A DNA stretch of 64,000 bases from Mesodorylaimus sp. YZB2_4 (GCA_030248295.1 JASANH010001440.1:930001-994000); one strand, 5' to 3'. Numbered from the stretch's first letter, positions 22,824 to 35,675 are shown. Notes: a model not told the origin generated them from the letters alone. Made by a program: numbers and translations.

Positions 22824-23690
22824 TTATCCTTGAGCCCACTTTGCAGTATTGCCGCTTACAAAAGTAATAAGACCTAACGCCGATGACCAGAACACGCCAG
22901 CCTTGACGCCAAATATAATTCGCCACTTCTCGACACTTGGCTAAAAACATGAACGCAGTTTTTGCGGAAAACATCGTGTTGTTAAAAATTTTGTCGCCTT
23001 CCCTGTAACGAAAAATCCAGAAACCACAAAATCGATCACCCCCGCTGCACTGCCCAATGTATTCGCCACACCAAGCGTGATGCACTGCGTGATGGCGTTT
23101 CGATCAAAAAATAATTTACTGAGATATTGCTTCCCAGGCCATGCGAATTCCGTATCCTGGGGGAAAGACACAGGTGATTACTACATCGGTGAGAGGCAAA
23201 AAACTGTAACACTTGCATTTGAACCCCCAAAATTTGAAGAAATAACCAAAGAAGCCCTTTCGACAAGTGAAGTTTTGCATTAAATGGCAGGCCTCTTACT
23301 TCACAGGCGGGAGAAGTAGAAGTACAATGTGATCATACCAGCGCCTCGTGCTAGAAATGTGTTTATGGTTTTGATTATACGCAAACTGGACACTCACTTA
23401 AAATGTCTGAAACTTACTAAACTCATCGAGCTCACCTAAAATGTCTGCAACTTTCCACCGCAACGGTACACAATTTCTTTTCAAGCAAATAATCGGCAAT
23501 TGGCCCTTTTGCTGCCGCCACTGCTGTGAAGTACATGTAAGGTACCGCAGCTACAATTCTATTCTGAAGTAGCAAGGTTGCATGCAGCAAAAAACGTGAC
23601 CTAAATTTATCTTTCCATGCTGTAAAATACTTACCTTTGATATTCCCAAATGTAGCACTCCATTGAAAAAAGTTGGAAGCAAGGGGGTTC
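22824..23690 (-). pseudogene. Decayed SLC17 transporter copy (parts of exons 7, 8, 10 and 11)
   Basis: Minus-strand pieces match the intact paralogues. The exon 7 end is at 23635-23684 (FF then VLHLGISK). Exon 8 is 23436-23563 (AAVPYMYFTAVAAAKGPIAD). Exon 10 is about 22999-23084 (ITLGVANTLGSAAGV). Exon 11 is 22824-22940 ([18 protein letters not shown], ending AKWAQG then stop). Exon 8 is 128 bases instead of 133 and its 3' end is unrelated, which breaks the frame. Exon 9 and exons 1-6 are missing. Some splice sites survive (GTAAGT after exon 7, CAG before exon 8). It cannot make a 12-helix carrier and is read as a pseudogene of the neighbouring tandem genes. Confidence 0.8.
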
Positions 23691-24018
23691 AATTACCGCT
23701 GGGAGTTCAATTATGCCTGCATTAGATAAGTCAGAAAGCATTCTTTTCTATTCACCAGGGATTGCAAAACCATACAAGAAGTGCGGCAACTGGTTATTAA
23801 CCACCGTTGACAGCTCCCACAAGGGCGAGCAAGGGGCAAACATGAGCCAGAGAACCATCACGCAGCCAAGCGAACGTACATTCTTTTACCTCCAATTAGA
23901 AAAAACCGATTGTTACACGCAAGTTACACACTAACCGCCTCGATGGTATCGACGTCCCTGATGGGTGAGTCGGGAATCCAGCGGGTTAGCATAGAAAACT
24001 GTAAGAGAAATCTTAAGG

Positions 24019-24528
24019 CTAGAATGCTAAAAAATTACAATGGAGCAAGAATGGCAGACCTCCAACGTGGTCCGAATTTCGCAAGCCAATTTTGGTCCGC
24101 AGTGCAGAGAGGTCACGTAAAAGACGTTTAAGCCATGGTAGCCGCAAGCTAAGCAAGACTAGCTCCACATCGGGTGCCCTTACGCCGCCCGCATCTAATG
24201 GTTGTATCAGTGAATCTTGTTTTATCTTAGGAGGGTGGCCTCCCTGAAGCAATGTTCGTATAGTCTCTTTAAAAGTCTTTATCACATCAGTTGAAGCGAC
24301 TAGATTCATCAACGAATATATTGGCAGTGCGCCCAGAAGTTGATTCCAAACTAAGACTTTGCCAAATATTGTCAGCCGTCTTTCATTCCAGTCATCCTTA
24401 GAATTCCTTACAAATTGTTGACTGCTTACAAAACAGCATTTCTTCATATATGTGCCCACAATAGTGCTCAAATACTTTACATTAATAGGTCTGAAAGCGA
24501 CTAGGGTCTGTCCGCTGGTCTTTAGCAA
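24019..24528 (-). pseudogene. LINE reverse-transcriptase C-terminal relic
   Basis: A minus-strand frame resembles the region after the RT domain of L1-like non-LTR retrotransposons: DDWNERRLTIFGKVLVWNQ, LLQGGHPPKIKQDSL, GGVRAPDVELVLLSLRLPW. The same family occurs at 54.8-55.4 kb. The RT catalytic region and endonuclease are absent, so this is a truncated copy. Confidence 0.75.
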
Positions 24529-24544
24529 GATTTAACCAATCCAA

Positions 24545-26435
24545 ATAATAAAGGCTTCTTTCATGACTTTTTGAGTCAGACATAGGCTATACTGGTGAAA
24601 CAAAGAAACACCTGAATGATATTATCCCACGCTAAAGTATGCATCTAACGTTAGTTTCCACAAGAGCAGCTGCTAACGAAGCTATATTGTCCTCGAAACC
24701 AGCTGCAGTCAGAACCTTCACTACTGATGGAGAAATGTAAGGCTGCCTATGACTTTTGAACACAGTAAACTGTTTTGCAATAGCAACATAAATGGTGGTC
24801 GAGGAGATTATTATTGGTGCGAATTTTTGAAGTTTGGGCGCAGACTAAATACCGGGCTTTTCCAGCTAGGTTTACCCAAGAACTTGCTTGTCATATTTAC
24901 ATTCCTTGTCATTTTGTCATTTTGAACCATCCTTATTTGTTGCTTTGCAAAAAATAACTATTGTATACCTCACGCGGTGGTGAATTTTAGTTTCCGGGCC
25001 AATGTTTCGCTGCGAACCAAAGTCGGTATTTATTAACTGATCTTTAGAGCGAACAATTTTTGCTTGCAGCACCATCATCATCCTCAAATCTGATGCAAAG
25101 GGACGGTGTCATATAAGAATGATGAACATTTTCTACAGCTTGATTTTCCTTCTAAGAAAGGGGCCGCTGCTGTACAGTGAACTTTTCAGATTACATAGTA
25201 ACTCATCATTCTTGCCCCACCCCCTTGTTTTCTTCAATCAATTTTATTTACAACAAGCCACGAAGCATCATAAAAAAAACACCACAATTTCTCCCAATTC
25301 AAAAAACAACAACAAAACCAACAAACAACCCCACTCTCAACAAAAACAAAATATAATTATACTCTCACAAAAAAAAAAACAAAAAAAAAAAAACAAAAAA
25401 CCCACAACAAACAAATCTCCAAAAAAAAAAAAATTATAAAGAAGGATTCATGTTTAACTTGTGAAGATCAGAAGAAAAATAGAAAAAATATGAGGAAGTG
25501 TCTGCTTACGTTCAATAGCATCCTGGCATTTAATAAAGTTATAAAAGGATTTGCTTAATGTATCCCTCACAGCTGTAGGCTGGATTCACTTGACTCATGT
25601 CAGCACGACTCCGCTGGTTTGGACAGTGACACGAATATCTTCAAATTGACTCATGGTATTTTTGAAAATGAGATATCACAGTTAAATATGGCCGACTCGG
25701 ATGTCGAAGATTTAAATTTTATGCTATGTGCTTTCTGTAGAGGTCTAGTCCCACAAAATGCATCAGCTCTTAACTTCATGAGTATGTGTCCATGCACACG
25801 TGGCGATGATCTTGAATTATAGTTTTGCCCATTAGTGAAATTCTCGATTAGCAGGCCCTTGCATGGGACTACGCCCGCTGAAGGAATAAGAGATATTGCA
25901 ATTGGGTATTCAAGCAAAGGTTCACTTCTCCAATATCCTCGTTTTAATGCGCGTCAGTCGAATATGAGCATATCCACGAACCCATTCAATTAGGTGAGAT
26001 AATTACACATTTCGAAACTACTACACACCTGTTTTGTCTATGTATGAGCGATTTCGGTGGTACTCTAGTTATGTGTAGGTGACACAATATTGAGCTTAGT
26101 TTTAAAAAGTATTGTCCATAGTTAAGTACATCATGGACAGTGTGCAAATGCCAGCAAATGTAGGAGAGTAAGGCATACAGCCAATGATAATTACTTTGGA
26201 AATGGACTGGTTCACCAGTTAAAAAACAAAGTAATTATCTCCCTGCTGATCGAAAAATCGCATTGTCTGATTAATACATGCAATATGCCAAAATATCGTG
26301 CCACTTTGAAAAAGTTGCATATTATTTTTTGCTGTCAATTAATAAAAAGCTTGCATTTGACGTAGCGAGAGTAAAAGTCAACTCTAGGCAGCGATCACAT
26401 ACTGTATGTCACTGACGTTCAATGTTGCGCGGAGA
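24545..26435. other. Gene-free stretch with a G-free A/C-rich tract
   Basis: No gene is supported. It includes the low-complexity tract at 25266-25440, listed separately. Confidence 0.4.
25266..25440. repeat. 175-base G-free, A/C-rich low-complexity tract
   Basis: No G occurs on the plus strand for 175 bases. The tract is mostly A runs broken by C (CAAAAA, CAACAACAAAACC and similar). It may be real low-complexity DNA or an assembly error. Confidence 0.7.
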
Positions 26436-26438
26436 GTA

Positions 26439-29266
26439 TTAATGTTGTCCAGTCATCACAAAGGTGTCGTCCTTTTTCTGGTCTGGCTTTTCAACCACTG
26501 CCCATTTTGCAGTATGCCCCTGTGCAAATATCAAATAAAAAAAGGCAGCAAACCAGTATATGCCTGCCACGATGCCAAATACGATTCTCCATTGATGCAT
26601 GGACGTCTAAAATGCTTTCAGGTGAGCACTTCTGATGGACAAAGCGTATAACGGTTTAACCAACTCACAGAGCCTTGCGTGATAGCCCCAGCTGCATAAG
26701 GGGCTATAATGCCACAGATACTTCCCCACGTGTTCGCTATCCCAAAAGTGACACCTGAAACACTGCAGGCATAGGAATCCAAAAGAGATTCAAGAAAATG
26801 CTTGTTATTGACCTGCATATCGCCCAGATACATCCAAGTTGTTGGCGAATCCTCCAACACCCACGAATCCTTCACTGCCGACGGCCAAGCACATCAGAAT
26901 CACCGCCCAGGTTAAGTTGCAGCCGATTGCTGTGGTTATCAACAAGAAAATTCCAGGAAGAACGTGACCTGAAGCACGATGTCCATGGCATGATTCAAAA
27001 GATCTCATTTTATTGCCAAATATAGGAATCACTAACATGAGATGGACCCAGACTAATCCTTTCCCTGATTTCTCTATTTGAAGACAGACAAATTGCGAAG
27101 TATTTTAGGTGAGCTTACCGAGGGTATCAGCAGTTTTTCTTAGCACCACAACTGAGCACACCTTTTTTTCCAACAAAAAGTCAGCGGTCGGGCCACTGGC
27201 TATCGAAACTGCTGTGAAGCAAAGGTATGGCACTGCAGCCACGATTCCATTCTATAAAAAGGGTTGTATGAGGAGGTAGAACTTATTTTGTGAATAATCG
27301 CAGAGAAAAGCGCACCTTTGATATTCCCAAATGTAGCACTTCATTGAAAAACGTTGGCAGCAACGTAATAAGCGTATACCAGCCCCATGTACCCGCGATA
27401 TGACTTATCCACAGCGCCCATATTGCTGGCGTTTTTATGATTTCAATCCAAGGTACACTTGAACAGCTCAGGTTCTCCTAGAAACGATTAGCAGGCAAAT
27501 TACCTTTCAGCACAAAAACGATTTAGAAAACCCTGATTGTGAGAAAATATTGTTTTATGAGTTGGCCAATTGTAAGGCGACATCTAACCAAAATTGCTCT
27601 TGCCCCCTTCCTCACCTCTTCGACGACAGTCTCTTCCAAGGCCGTTTTTATGAAAGCTTTTTCCTTCTCGCTGATCCATCTGCTTGTAGCAGGACTACTG
27701 CTGCCAAAGATAAACCATAGACCACACCAGACTATGCCCAGACACCCTGAAATACGAGCATTGATGAAAGGCGGTTAAAAGATTAGGCAACATCTTACCA
27801 AAGACATAAAATACCAGAGGCCATCCCATTTCGGTGTCGCATAGTGCAGCAGAAAAGGGAAACGCAACAACTGTTCCAATCCCGAGCCCTGATATGTAAA
27901 AATTCACCGGGAACACACTTTTTAAGGGTTACGTGCAATTTTTTTATTCCTCCTGACTGCCAGTTAACTGAACCCTTAATCGTCTCTGTGAGTATTTGCA
28001 CATTGTCCAGTTGTTCAGACAAGTTGTAGAACTAAAAGCTGTAATTTTCAATTATTAGTTCAACAAACACCCTACCTGCAAACGTGATTGAAGGGATTCT
28101 GGATCTCTCAGACGGCGGCACCCATTGTGCGAAAAGAGCATGAAAACACGGGAATGCGACACCCTGAAAAATACTTGTTATGCCGGGTACAAAGTACAAA
28201 TACAAAAAGTCTAACCTCGCCTAGGCCCTCCAGAACTCTCAAAGCGAGCAATATATTGAGGTCGAGGTAAATTGTGAGGGGAGTCAGTAATGTAAATATT
28301 GATGTCCACAGCATGCCCAGTCCAACAATCCACTTGGCTAAAATCAGCCAGAAAACCAGTCATAAGAGTCCGAGGATCATGGAAACTGGTTTTTGTTTAA
28401 ATGACTGTGGGAAGCTGTACCCTGCAGCTTTTTGCGGATAACTGCAAGGACGAGCAGTTGTAAAAAATTTAGAAACTAGTTGTCTGGCAGAAAGAGCAGG
28501 TTTGGTCAAAGACTGAACAAATACATGTTCAATACGGCTACGTCCGCCACGGAGTTGAAGGCCAGAATGTTTTTGAAACCGGCCACTATCTGAACTAACA
28601 CATGAAATTCCTTCAGGCCTCCGAACAAAGGAAAAAAGTTTGCGTTTTACGAAAACAAGGGGATGCAGGAAAAATCACAGCTTACTGCGTCGAATTTCCC
28701 CGCCTTCTTTATGCTTTTAGCACACAGAAGACGAGGGGCGGGGGCGGTGTTATTGCAAGATAATATGGGTATGTACGTCTCTGAACAACGGTTTGGTGTA
28801 GATACAGCTCCTTCTGACAGGCCTGCCCTACTACAAGGTACCACAATTGCTTTTTGCCTCTGGAGTTTTTCCATACCTCCAAATTTGTACGCAAGCCATC
28901 CTCCAGGCAGCTCAGTTACTACATATCCATAAAAGAATGAGCCCAAAATAATTCCTCTCGTTTTTTGGTCCCAAGCAAATGGTCCATCTCGCTTCTAAAA
29001 ATTTCTCCGTCTAAAAATCTCGGAGAGGGATCATTTTTCAAGTCACTTACGTGAACCTCAGCTGTGGTGTTGGCAGGCTGGCAGACATCACGCGAATGTT
29101 CGTATGCGCTTCTGGTCATGTTCAAGGCCGCCGAATTTTCAAGTGCCAGAGCTGTCTGATTGACCATAGCCAATATGGCGACACTCAGGTTTACACGAAG
29201 CATATAACTCAGCACAACACCAAAAAATATCAATATAGCCATCGAATGTCGTATGCTGCCAGCCAT
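26439..29266 (-). CDS. SLC17-family (sialin / Na-phosphate type) transporter, 11 exons, copy B
   Basis: CDS complement(join(26439..26606, 26669..26754, 26813..26968, 27119..27251, 27316..27477, 27616..27746, 27799..27888, 28076..28163, 28216..28337, 28877..28994, 29051..29266)), 489 residues. SLC17 proteins are 12-helix major-facilitator carriers for organic anions or phosphate. Family blocks seen are [15 protein letters not shown] in helix 1 (with the conserved Arg), [52 protein letters not shown] and [16 protein letters not shown]. All introns have GT-AG ends, and frames join with no break. Eight of 11 exons have exactly the length of their counterpart in the neighbour at 30.2-32.9 kb. A GTG codon continues the frame 20 codons upstream, but the first ATG (29266) is the likely start. 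Substrate cannot be told from sequence. Confidence 0.9.
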
Positions 29267-29329
29267 TTTCACCGAGTTGCTCTTCACCAGGAAGTTGACG
29301 GCAGAAACTACAGGCCCTCGACCCACTCG

Positions 29330-30240
29330 CCTACAGAGTAACCGTTTCTAACGGCCGTATTAGTCGCCCACTCACTGTTGTTGTAACTTGCCCAAAACCT
29401 GTACGTCACCTAGCGTTCATTGACATTTTGTACAAAACATGTCTCGGTTGGGCGGAGCTCGACCAATCATCAAGGATCAAACAGACTGGTTTTAAAACTA
29501 GGATTCAAGTAAATAAGGAAAAACCAGAGTATCCCACAAAGTTGTCCAGAGAAGCTGCAGGCCGATAGGGAATATAAGAAACGAAAACAGTCTAACCGCA
29601 AATGTTCTTTCAGTCGGGAAAGACATCTAGACCAGATTGAGGTGTATTTTACTAGGACCACTCTCGCACGATACAAAGGTGACGGAGGTACACAGTACAC
29701 AGTACAGGCGCTTGTTGAAAATATTTGGAAGTGGGTGAATGAGACTAATGTCTTGCTCTGACTCCGACCGATCATGGAGATAGCGTCTGCCATCTTTGAT
29801 CGGATTCAGGGAGTTCAGTTTTCTACTATAGATGGGCAACACCACCCCATCTATTCATTCATTCATTCATTCATTGTTTATTCGATAGACAAACGCAGGA
29901 TGCGCACTCGAAGTCTATGAAACAAGACACTAATTGGTACAGGACAATTTCAAAAACTTCGTACGTACGACGAGAATCGGAGTAGCACCCTGGAAGTGCC
30001 TCTTTGGTCGTCTTGATTACCTCCGGGGCTGGTGAAGAGTGTTTCACTGGAAGACTGTTTGGGTAATTTTCAGATTCGTAACGGTCTCTAGGTGTTTTTC
30101 TAGTCTACTACAACATTGGATCGGCCTGACATCGCCGACATCGGAGAGCCTTAGTTCCCATGCAAAACTGTATAAACCTGCAGAATATATTACATAAGCA
30201 TATGCTCACACTCGCACGTATGCACGCAACATTAAACTCA
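29330..30240. other. Spacer between the two SLC17 genes
   Basis: Contains the promoter region of copy B and the 3' flank of copy A. An ATTC tandem repeat is at about 29854-29875. No other gene is supported. Confidence 0.4.
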
Positions 30241-30242
30241 TT

Positions 30243-32947
30243 TCAAAACCTCTGGGTATATTTTTCGGGGATATTTTCATCATTGCCGTCCTTTTCTACA
30301 GTTGCTTCCTCGAAAGTTCTGGTAGGTAGTCTTGCCCATTTCGCGGTTTCACCGCTTCCAAAAATCAAGAAAAATATCGCTGAAAACCAATAAATTCCAG
30401 AAGTAATGCCAAACACTATTCTCCATTTTTCCACGCTGGGCTTAAAAACCTATAATTTACATGAAAGAAATTGAAAATTGTGTAGTCTTTACAGGTCCAA
30501 CAATAAAATATCCAGCAACAACGGGAGCAGTGATGCCAGCGATACTACCCAACATGTTCGAAACACCAAAAGTGACGCCTGGCAGACAAATTAAGTTACT
30601 TTAATCAATTTCTGGTAAAAAACTATCCGCACCTGCAAATCGACCAGTGACGTCTAAATTATTGGCGTAATATCCAGCCCCAACAAGTCCTTCTGTGCCA
30701 ACACCAAACACCATCAGCGTGATTGCAGCAGTCTGGTTACAGCCAATAGCAGTGGCAGAGAGCAAGAAGACGCCTGGCAAGGAGTGTCCTGAAAAGCTGA
30801 TTGTTTTTGCGCAAAAGCAACAAATAAAAAGACGCTGCTTGCCAATGCCGTCCATAATTTTTCTCATAACTCCAATAGTGACCAGTTTCTTGCTAACAAT
30901 AAAATCTGCTATGGGGCCGCCAGCGACTGCGAAAAACACGAAACAGATGTAAGGCAAAGATGAGTAAATGCCATTCTGCAATAAAAACTTCCGTTTATAA
31001 GTGAGTTTATTCCCAAATGAATCTTTTACTGATGCTATGTCCAAATTTAGAATATCCTTAAAATAAGTTGGCAATGAGGTGACCATTGAATAGAAGCCCC
31101 AGTTATACGAAAAGTGGCTGCACCACAATGCCCACACTGATGGTGTTGTCAAGATTGCTAGCCATGGTACTTCACAAAATTTTGGTCTTTCCTGGTAGAT
31201 TTTGTACAAATTTAAAAATTCAACATTAAAACTTAGCTCCTGACCTCAGATATTGTTTGAGCCAATGCTTTCTTTATGTGTAGACGCTCTTCCTTACTGA
31301 CCCACCGACAACTGTCTGGCGAGCTAGCTCCAAATATGAACCACAATGTGCACCAGCAAAGACCGATGCCCCCTAAATATGTGCTCTTTTATAACAGATT
31401 ATACTGTATGCTCTATACTGTATCCAAGCAGTTCATACCGAAAACATAGAAAACCAGTGGCCAGCCCATTTCTGACTCGCAAAGCCGCGACGAAAGTGGA
31501 AATGCAATTACTGTGCCAACACCCACACCTGAAAGAATTCGAGGTCGAACAGAAGCCAGACAGATGCCTCAGTCCTACCTGCGAGAATAAATGCAGGCAT
31601 TCTTGATCGTTCACTAGGAGGCACCCACACAGCGAACATGGCGTGCACGCATGGAAATGCAACACCCTAAAAATTTATAATCATTTACAGTAAACATATT
31701 GTGAACCAGCAGGAATTTAGTGATCCACGAGCACCGCATAAAACCCAGCAGCTTTTGACTTAAGGAATAAAAGTCGGGTCAAGTCCGGCCGACGTCCACT
31801 GACGATAAGCAGCCTTTGGAGTTGTCTACATCTAAAGCTGAAAGCTGACACAACGCGCCTTTAAAAATCCAAGAGTGAGAGTGATAACGATAAGATCCAG
31901 AAAGATATGACCTCTTCCATAAAGGTGGACCTGCTAATCCAATAAATGGATCAATCATGGGCATTATCTTGTGGCCTTATTGTCGAGGAAAAATGTGCAA
32001 AATGATGGAGTTTCGATCGCGTGAAGAGAAACTGTGTGCGCCACCCCTCATATCCGAGCTATGGCATTTTGAAAAGCCTCTTGATTTGCTGCCATATTTG
32101 AAATTTTTTAGGGCAAAAGTTATTCACACTTCACATCATCATGCTTAATCTAGGCTCAGGCGATTTTCACAGGATCAACATACAAAAATTTACCTCTCCA
32201 AGTCCTTCCAAGACACGAATCGCTAGCAATAAAGGCATGTCCAGGTAGACAGTTAGTGGAGTAATGAAGGTGAAGAAACACGTCCAAAGCATCCCAATCA
32301 GAATAACCCATTTTCCTATGGCATCCAGAAAAAATCACGAATTAAAATTGCGTGCCAAAAAAATAGGCTTACGCACCTCCAAATTTAAATGCCAGCCATC
32401 CACCAGGAATTTCAGTGACCATGTAACCATAGAAAAAGGCACCCAGAATGACGCCACGTTGTTCTGAGTCCCACAAAAATGGTCCATCACGCTGCTAAAA
32501 TCGGAACGCTCAGTTGATCTTTTTCTGTCAGCGATGTTTGTTTGTGCCCTGGTTGCTCAGCTGAAATTCCAAAGGACAGCAGCACAGCCACAGTATTTCA
32601 CAAAATTTTGGTCTTTTGCAAAAGATTTTTTCAGAAATTTTTGTAAAATTCAGTCTGAGAAAACTCAGGACTCGCGATAAAGTTTACAGCCAACGCGCTC
32701 TTTGCGCACGTATTCCACAGCAGTTTAGAAGCTGCCCTACCTCAGTATCATTATTATTATTGTCATTTGGACACAATTCAGTGCTCTGACTTTCGGTCGT
32801 CGCTGACCCGTTTTCTGGATATTCCATTGCACTCAAAGCAGTATTATTGACCATAGCTAATATCGCCACACTCAAATTAGTCCTAAGCATATATGACATG
32901 ACTAAGCCCAAAAATAACTGAGCAGCAATAAAATATCGATATCTCAT
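30243..32947 (-). CDS. SLC17-family (sialin / Na-phosphate type) transporter, 11 exons, copy A
   Basis: CDS complement(join(30243..30449, 30493..30578, 30633..30788, 30843..30975, 31030..31191, 31245..31372, 31439..31528, 31579..31666, 32194..32315, 32377..32494, 32741..32947)), 498 residues. It starts [14 protein letters not shown] at an ATG. Family blocks are [32 protein letters not shown] (about 89-105), [20 protein letters not shown] (150-169), [11 protein letters not shown] and [16 protein letters not shown]. The loop after helix 1 carries NGS and NDT sequons and an Asn-rich run, as expected for the glycosylated lumenal loop. Intron phases match copy B. Introns 7 and 8 are each 54 bp and open in frame; intron 8 appears to use a GC donor (G then GCAAGC). 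Intron 3 (527 bp) is the only long one besides intron 1. The protein is probably a functional plasma- or vesicle-membrane carrier of unknown substrate. Confidence 0.9.
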
Positions 32948-32949
32948 TT

Positions 32950-33285
32950 TTCAGCACAAAATAAAAAATCTGTTTAAATTAGAACCACGATATGATAAAT
33001 AGTTGCACAAGCCGCACCTGGGCACCCATGCCAAATCAGTGATATATTTTATTGCATGAGTAAAAGGCAGTTACGGCTTCTTTCCGGATGATAACAACTT
33101 TCTGTTAGAAGAGGACACCTACCACAAATGCCCATGTTCTGTGCGTGCTGCGACAAGCGATCTGAGATAAGGCTTGAGCGTTCTGTAAACACGCCTGTTT
33201 CTTCCATTCTGAAGTGAATAAGGCTAGCTTAGCTGCCCCTATTATACTGCATGTATGTCTGCACGTGTCCGCTCTGCAATCTCCT
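32950..33285. other. Upstream region of SLC17 copy A
   Basis: No gene or defined repeat was seen. The promoter of copy A is expected here, but no clear TATA or initiator stands out. Confidence 0.35.
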
Positions 33286-33289
33286 GAAA

Positions 33290-33425
33290 CGTGTCGAACG
33301 GCTGTCGAACACTGACAGGGCTCGCAATCAGCCCGCCCGCCATCATTCGAGGGCGTCGGAGTTCTGTCCAGGATGCCCTCGAGTGGAGGTGTTCACACAG
33401 GGAGGCTGCATGCCTGCTGATCCCC
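33290..33425 (+). mobile_element. SINE family 2 fragment (copy G)
   Basis: An internal part of the SINE body: GTCGAACACTGACAGGG, CCGCCATCATTCGAGG and TCCAGGATGCCCTCG match 48222-48310 of the complete copy. Head and tail are missing. Confidence 0.6.
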
Positions 33426-33429
33426 CTGA

Positions 33430-33835
33430 TGACAGGATGGGATGGAGGTTTGTCGGATCGGACGGATCGGAGCACGTAAAATACTTGTAATTTTTTAACA
33501 ATCATTAACTCTTCAACTTCCTTCGAAAAATTGCTCCTCGTGATAAACACGCAGTATTTATTATTCCATGACACGAGCAGCGTCCCCCTCAAGGCTTTGC
33601 CACACTGCCCATCATGTATCTACTGTATGTACTTTACAATCAGATAACATAAACAAGCGCGACAACAGCTTCGCATTTGGGCCAAGTTGCGCGCAAGAAA
33701 CGCCAAGGAAACGATCATTCGTCAGATCTTGTTTCATCATTGCAATGCGCCGACCCATTCCTCAGAGGCTGTGAGTCACGGCCGGATCGGAATCCGATCC
33801 TGCCGATCCGATCCGAAAACTCACCATCAAAATTC
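33430..33835. repeat. GATCCG-rich repeat family, inverted and short copies
   Basis: 33430-33660 carries, on the minus strand, the family seen at 34235-34560 and 41600-41945 (TCATGG, ATAAACAC, GCTGCTCGTG, terminal CCGATCCG). A short forward GATCCGATCCG end is at about 33775-33835, so the two terminal motifs face each other. Confidence 0.5.
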
Positions 33836-34234
33836 GGATCTGATCATCTGGTACGACATTCTATGGTTTCTAAAATCACCGCGGGCAAACAACGAACAAC
33901 CGCGCAATTTTTCTCCACTCTATAGCGAAATGAATGAGATGAGATCAATACTCTGCATTGATGCTCCCCTTTGTTTTGCTCATTATTAGAGTTACAAGTC
34001 GTCATTTAATTATTATCATTTGGGATTAGAGAAAACGTGGATGACTCACCCACAAGGGAGCATCGCCAACCGCCAAAGTCGAACTTCACGAAACGGAAAC
34101 TCCTAATTTGTTGAGTGTTCCCAGGTGCAAAAGAAAGCTTTCTGCAAATCAGAGACGTCTAGCCAGCTGATCAGTGATGGCCTAAAGTCCTGAAATTTTT
34201 GAATTCTTGATAATAAGGAGCCCGAGCATTGAGA

Positions 34235-34560
34235 AAAACGCGCTGGAAGTGGAAATATCCGTTTTTTATTTTAAAAATTTGAAGTTGTGGTTGCAGTCAT
34301 CTTATAAGCAGCTTGGATCTGCTTTACTTTATCAGCTTGTAAATTCCATCCATGATGAGCAGTGTGGTTGAGACGGGCTGCTTGTGCCATGTCACCATGA
34401 CAATAAATACTGTGTTTATCATGGGGGGGCAGCCTTTCAAAAATGTTCATGCGTAAATCATTGTCGGAAAAAGATTACAAATTTCCCACATGATCCGATC
34501 CAAAACTCATCCGATCCGACAAACTCCCATCCGATCTGGTCGTGAGCCGTGAGGACTTTT
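34235..34560 (+). repeat. GATCCG-rich repeat family, copy 1
   Basis: Shares with 41600-41945 the order TTGAAGTTG...GCAGTCAT, TTATCAGCTTGTAAA, CCATGATGAGCAG, GTGTTTATCA and a GATCCGATCC-rich end closing with CCCATCCGATCTGGTCGTGA. No coding sequence. Confidence 0.65.
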
Positions 34561-34564
34561 CTGC

Positions 34565-35675
34565 AATATTTCTACTAGGAGACTCTTCTTCATCGGGCCA
34601 ATAGTCCAAACCTAGCTCCAACTGATGTTTTTGTCCCCATCACATTGCAGGAATTTGTAGGGAATCGATTTTGGACGTCTAGGGTGATGTTACGAAATAG
34701 AGTGCTCTAAATGGAGCGCTATAATTCCACTAGGTTCTCACTTCTCATCAATATTTCTGTTATCCGGCTCAAAACTATTTGCAAAATCTGAGTCATGCAT
34801 CTTCTCGGGTGCAACAGGCGTATATTGCTGAAGCTACCGCGGGTAGCGCACGGACTTTAAAATAAACTACAGGCAGGCCACCTAGTCGTAGGTGGCTGAG
34901 ACATCAACCCGACGGGGTTCAGCCTCGCCTGGAGGAGCGTATCGACTGGCCAACGAAGGCAAGCCAATACACTTCTCCGTGTATAAGGCGGTCAGTCAAG
35001 GCAACCAAATACACAACCTTCCCCACCGACCAAACACGCCTATTGCACGGGCCTCAAATAATAGACCAGATAACTTGTAACTCGTACGAGCAGAATAAAA
35101 GGAATCATCAATGCAGAATATTGATCTCATCTCATACTTTACATTGGATTGGGTGGAGAAAAACTGTCGGTTAGTTGTTTGCTAAGCGGTTGATTTATGT
35201 AGAAATTTGGATCAGATAGCTCAGATCAGATGATCCAATACAAATTTTTGGTGGTTTTTACGGGCTGGATCAGATGGATGGGATCCGATCCGATCCGGCC
35301 GTGACCTGCACAACCTTGCTTTAAAGGTTTGACCTTTACTGACTTGGAGATCAACTGAGGGACCGCACGATGATAGAAGTCTGGCTCACAACTGCAGCAT
35401 GTAACGGGTGATCGGGTTAGCATGGGAAAGAAAAACTGATACGAAAGTGAACTGCACGGCTGACAGGAAAAAACCAGGCCTAATATCTAACGAACCAAGT
35501 CTAGAAAAAAATCCTCAAATGTGTGGCCCATTGTTAAAATTGTTAGAAGCAGTGGAGGGAAAAATTTTTATGAATTTGGTGGGAAGAGTACAGACCACTA
35601 TTGGACATTTTTTGTCAATATTTTGTCTTTCTGTTGAGCGGGAAAAACGGAGCGAAAAATTGCTGAGAACTCTTC
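34565..35675. other. Gene-free stretch
   Basis: Contains a short GGATCCGATCCGATCCGG run (about 35279-35297) of the same repeat family. No gene was seen. Confidence 0.4.

Noticed and set aside
25119-25439. 106-codon Lys/Asn/Gln-rich frame
   Set aside because: It reads through the G-free low-complexity tract; no real protein signal.
29267-29326. N-terminal extension of SLC17 copy B
   Set aside because: The frame stays open upstream, but it begins at GTG, not ATG. The first ATG at 29266 gives an N-terminus comparable to copy A.
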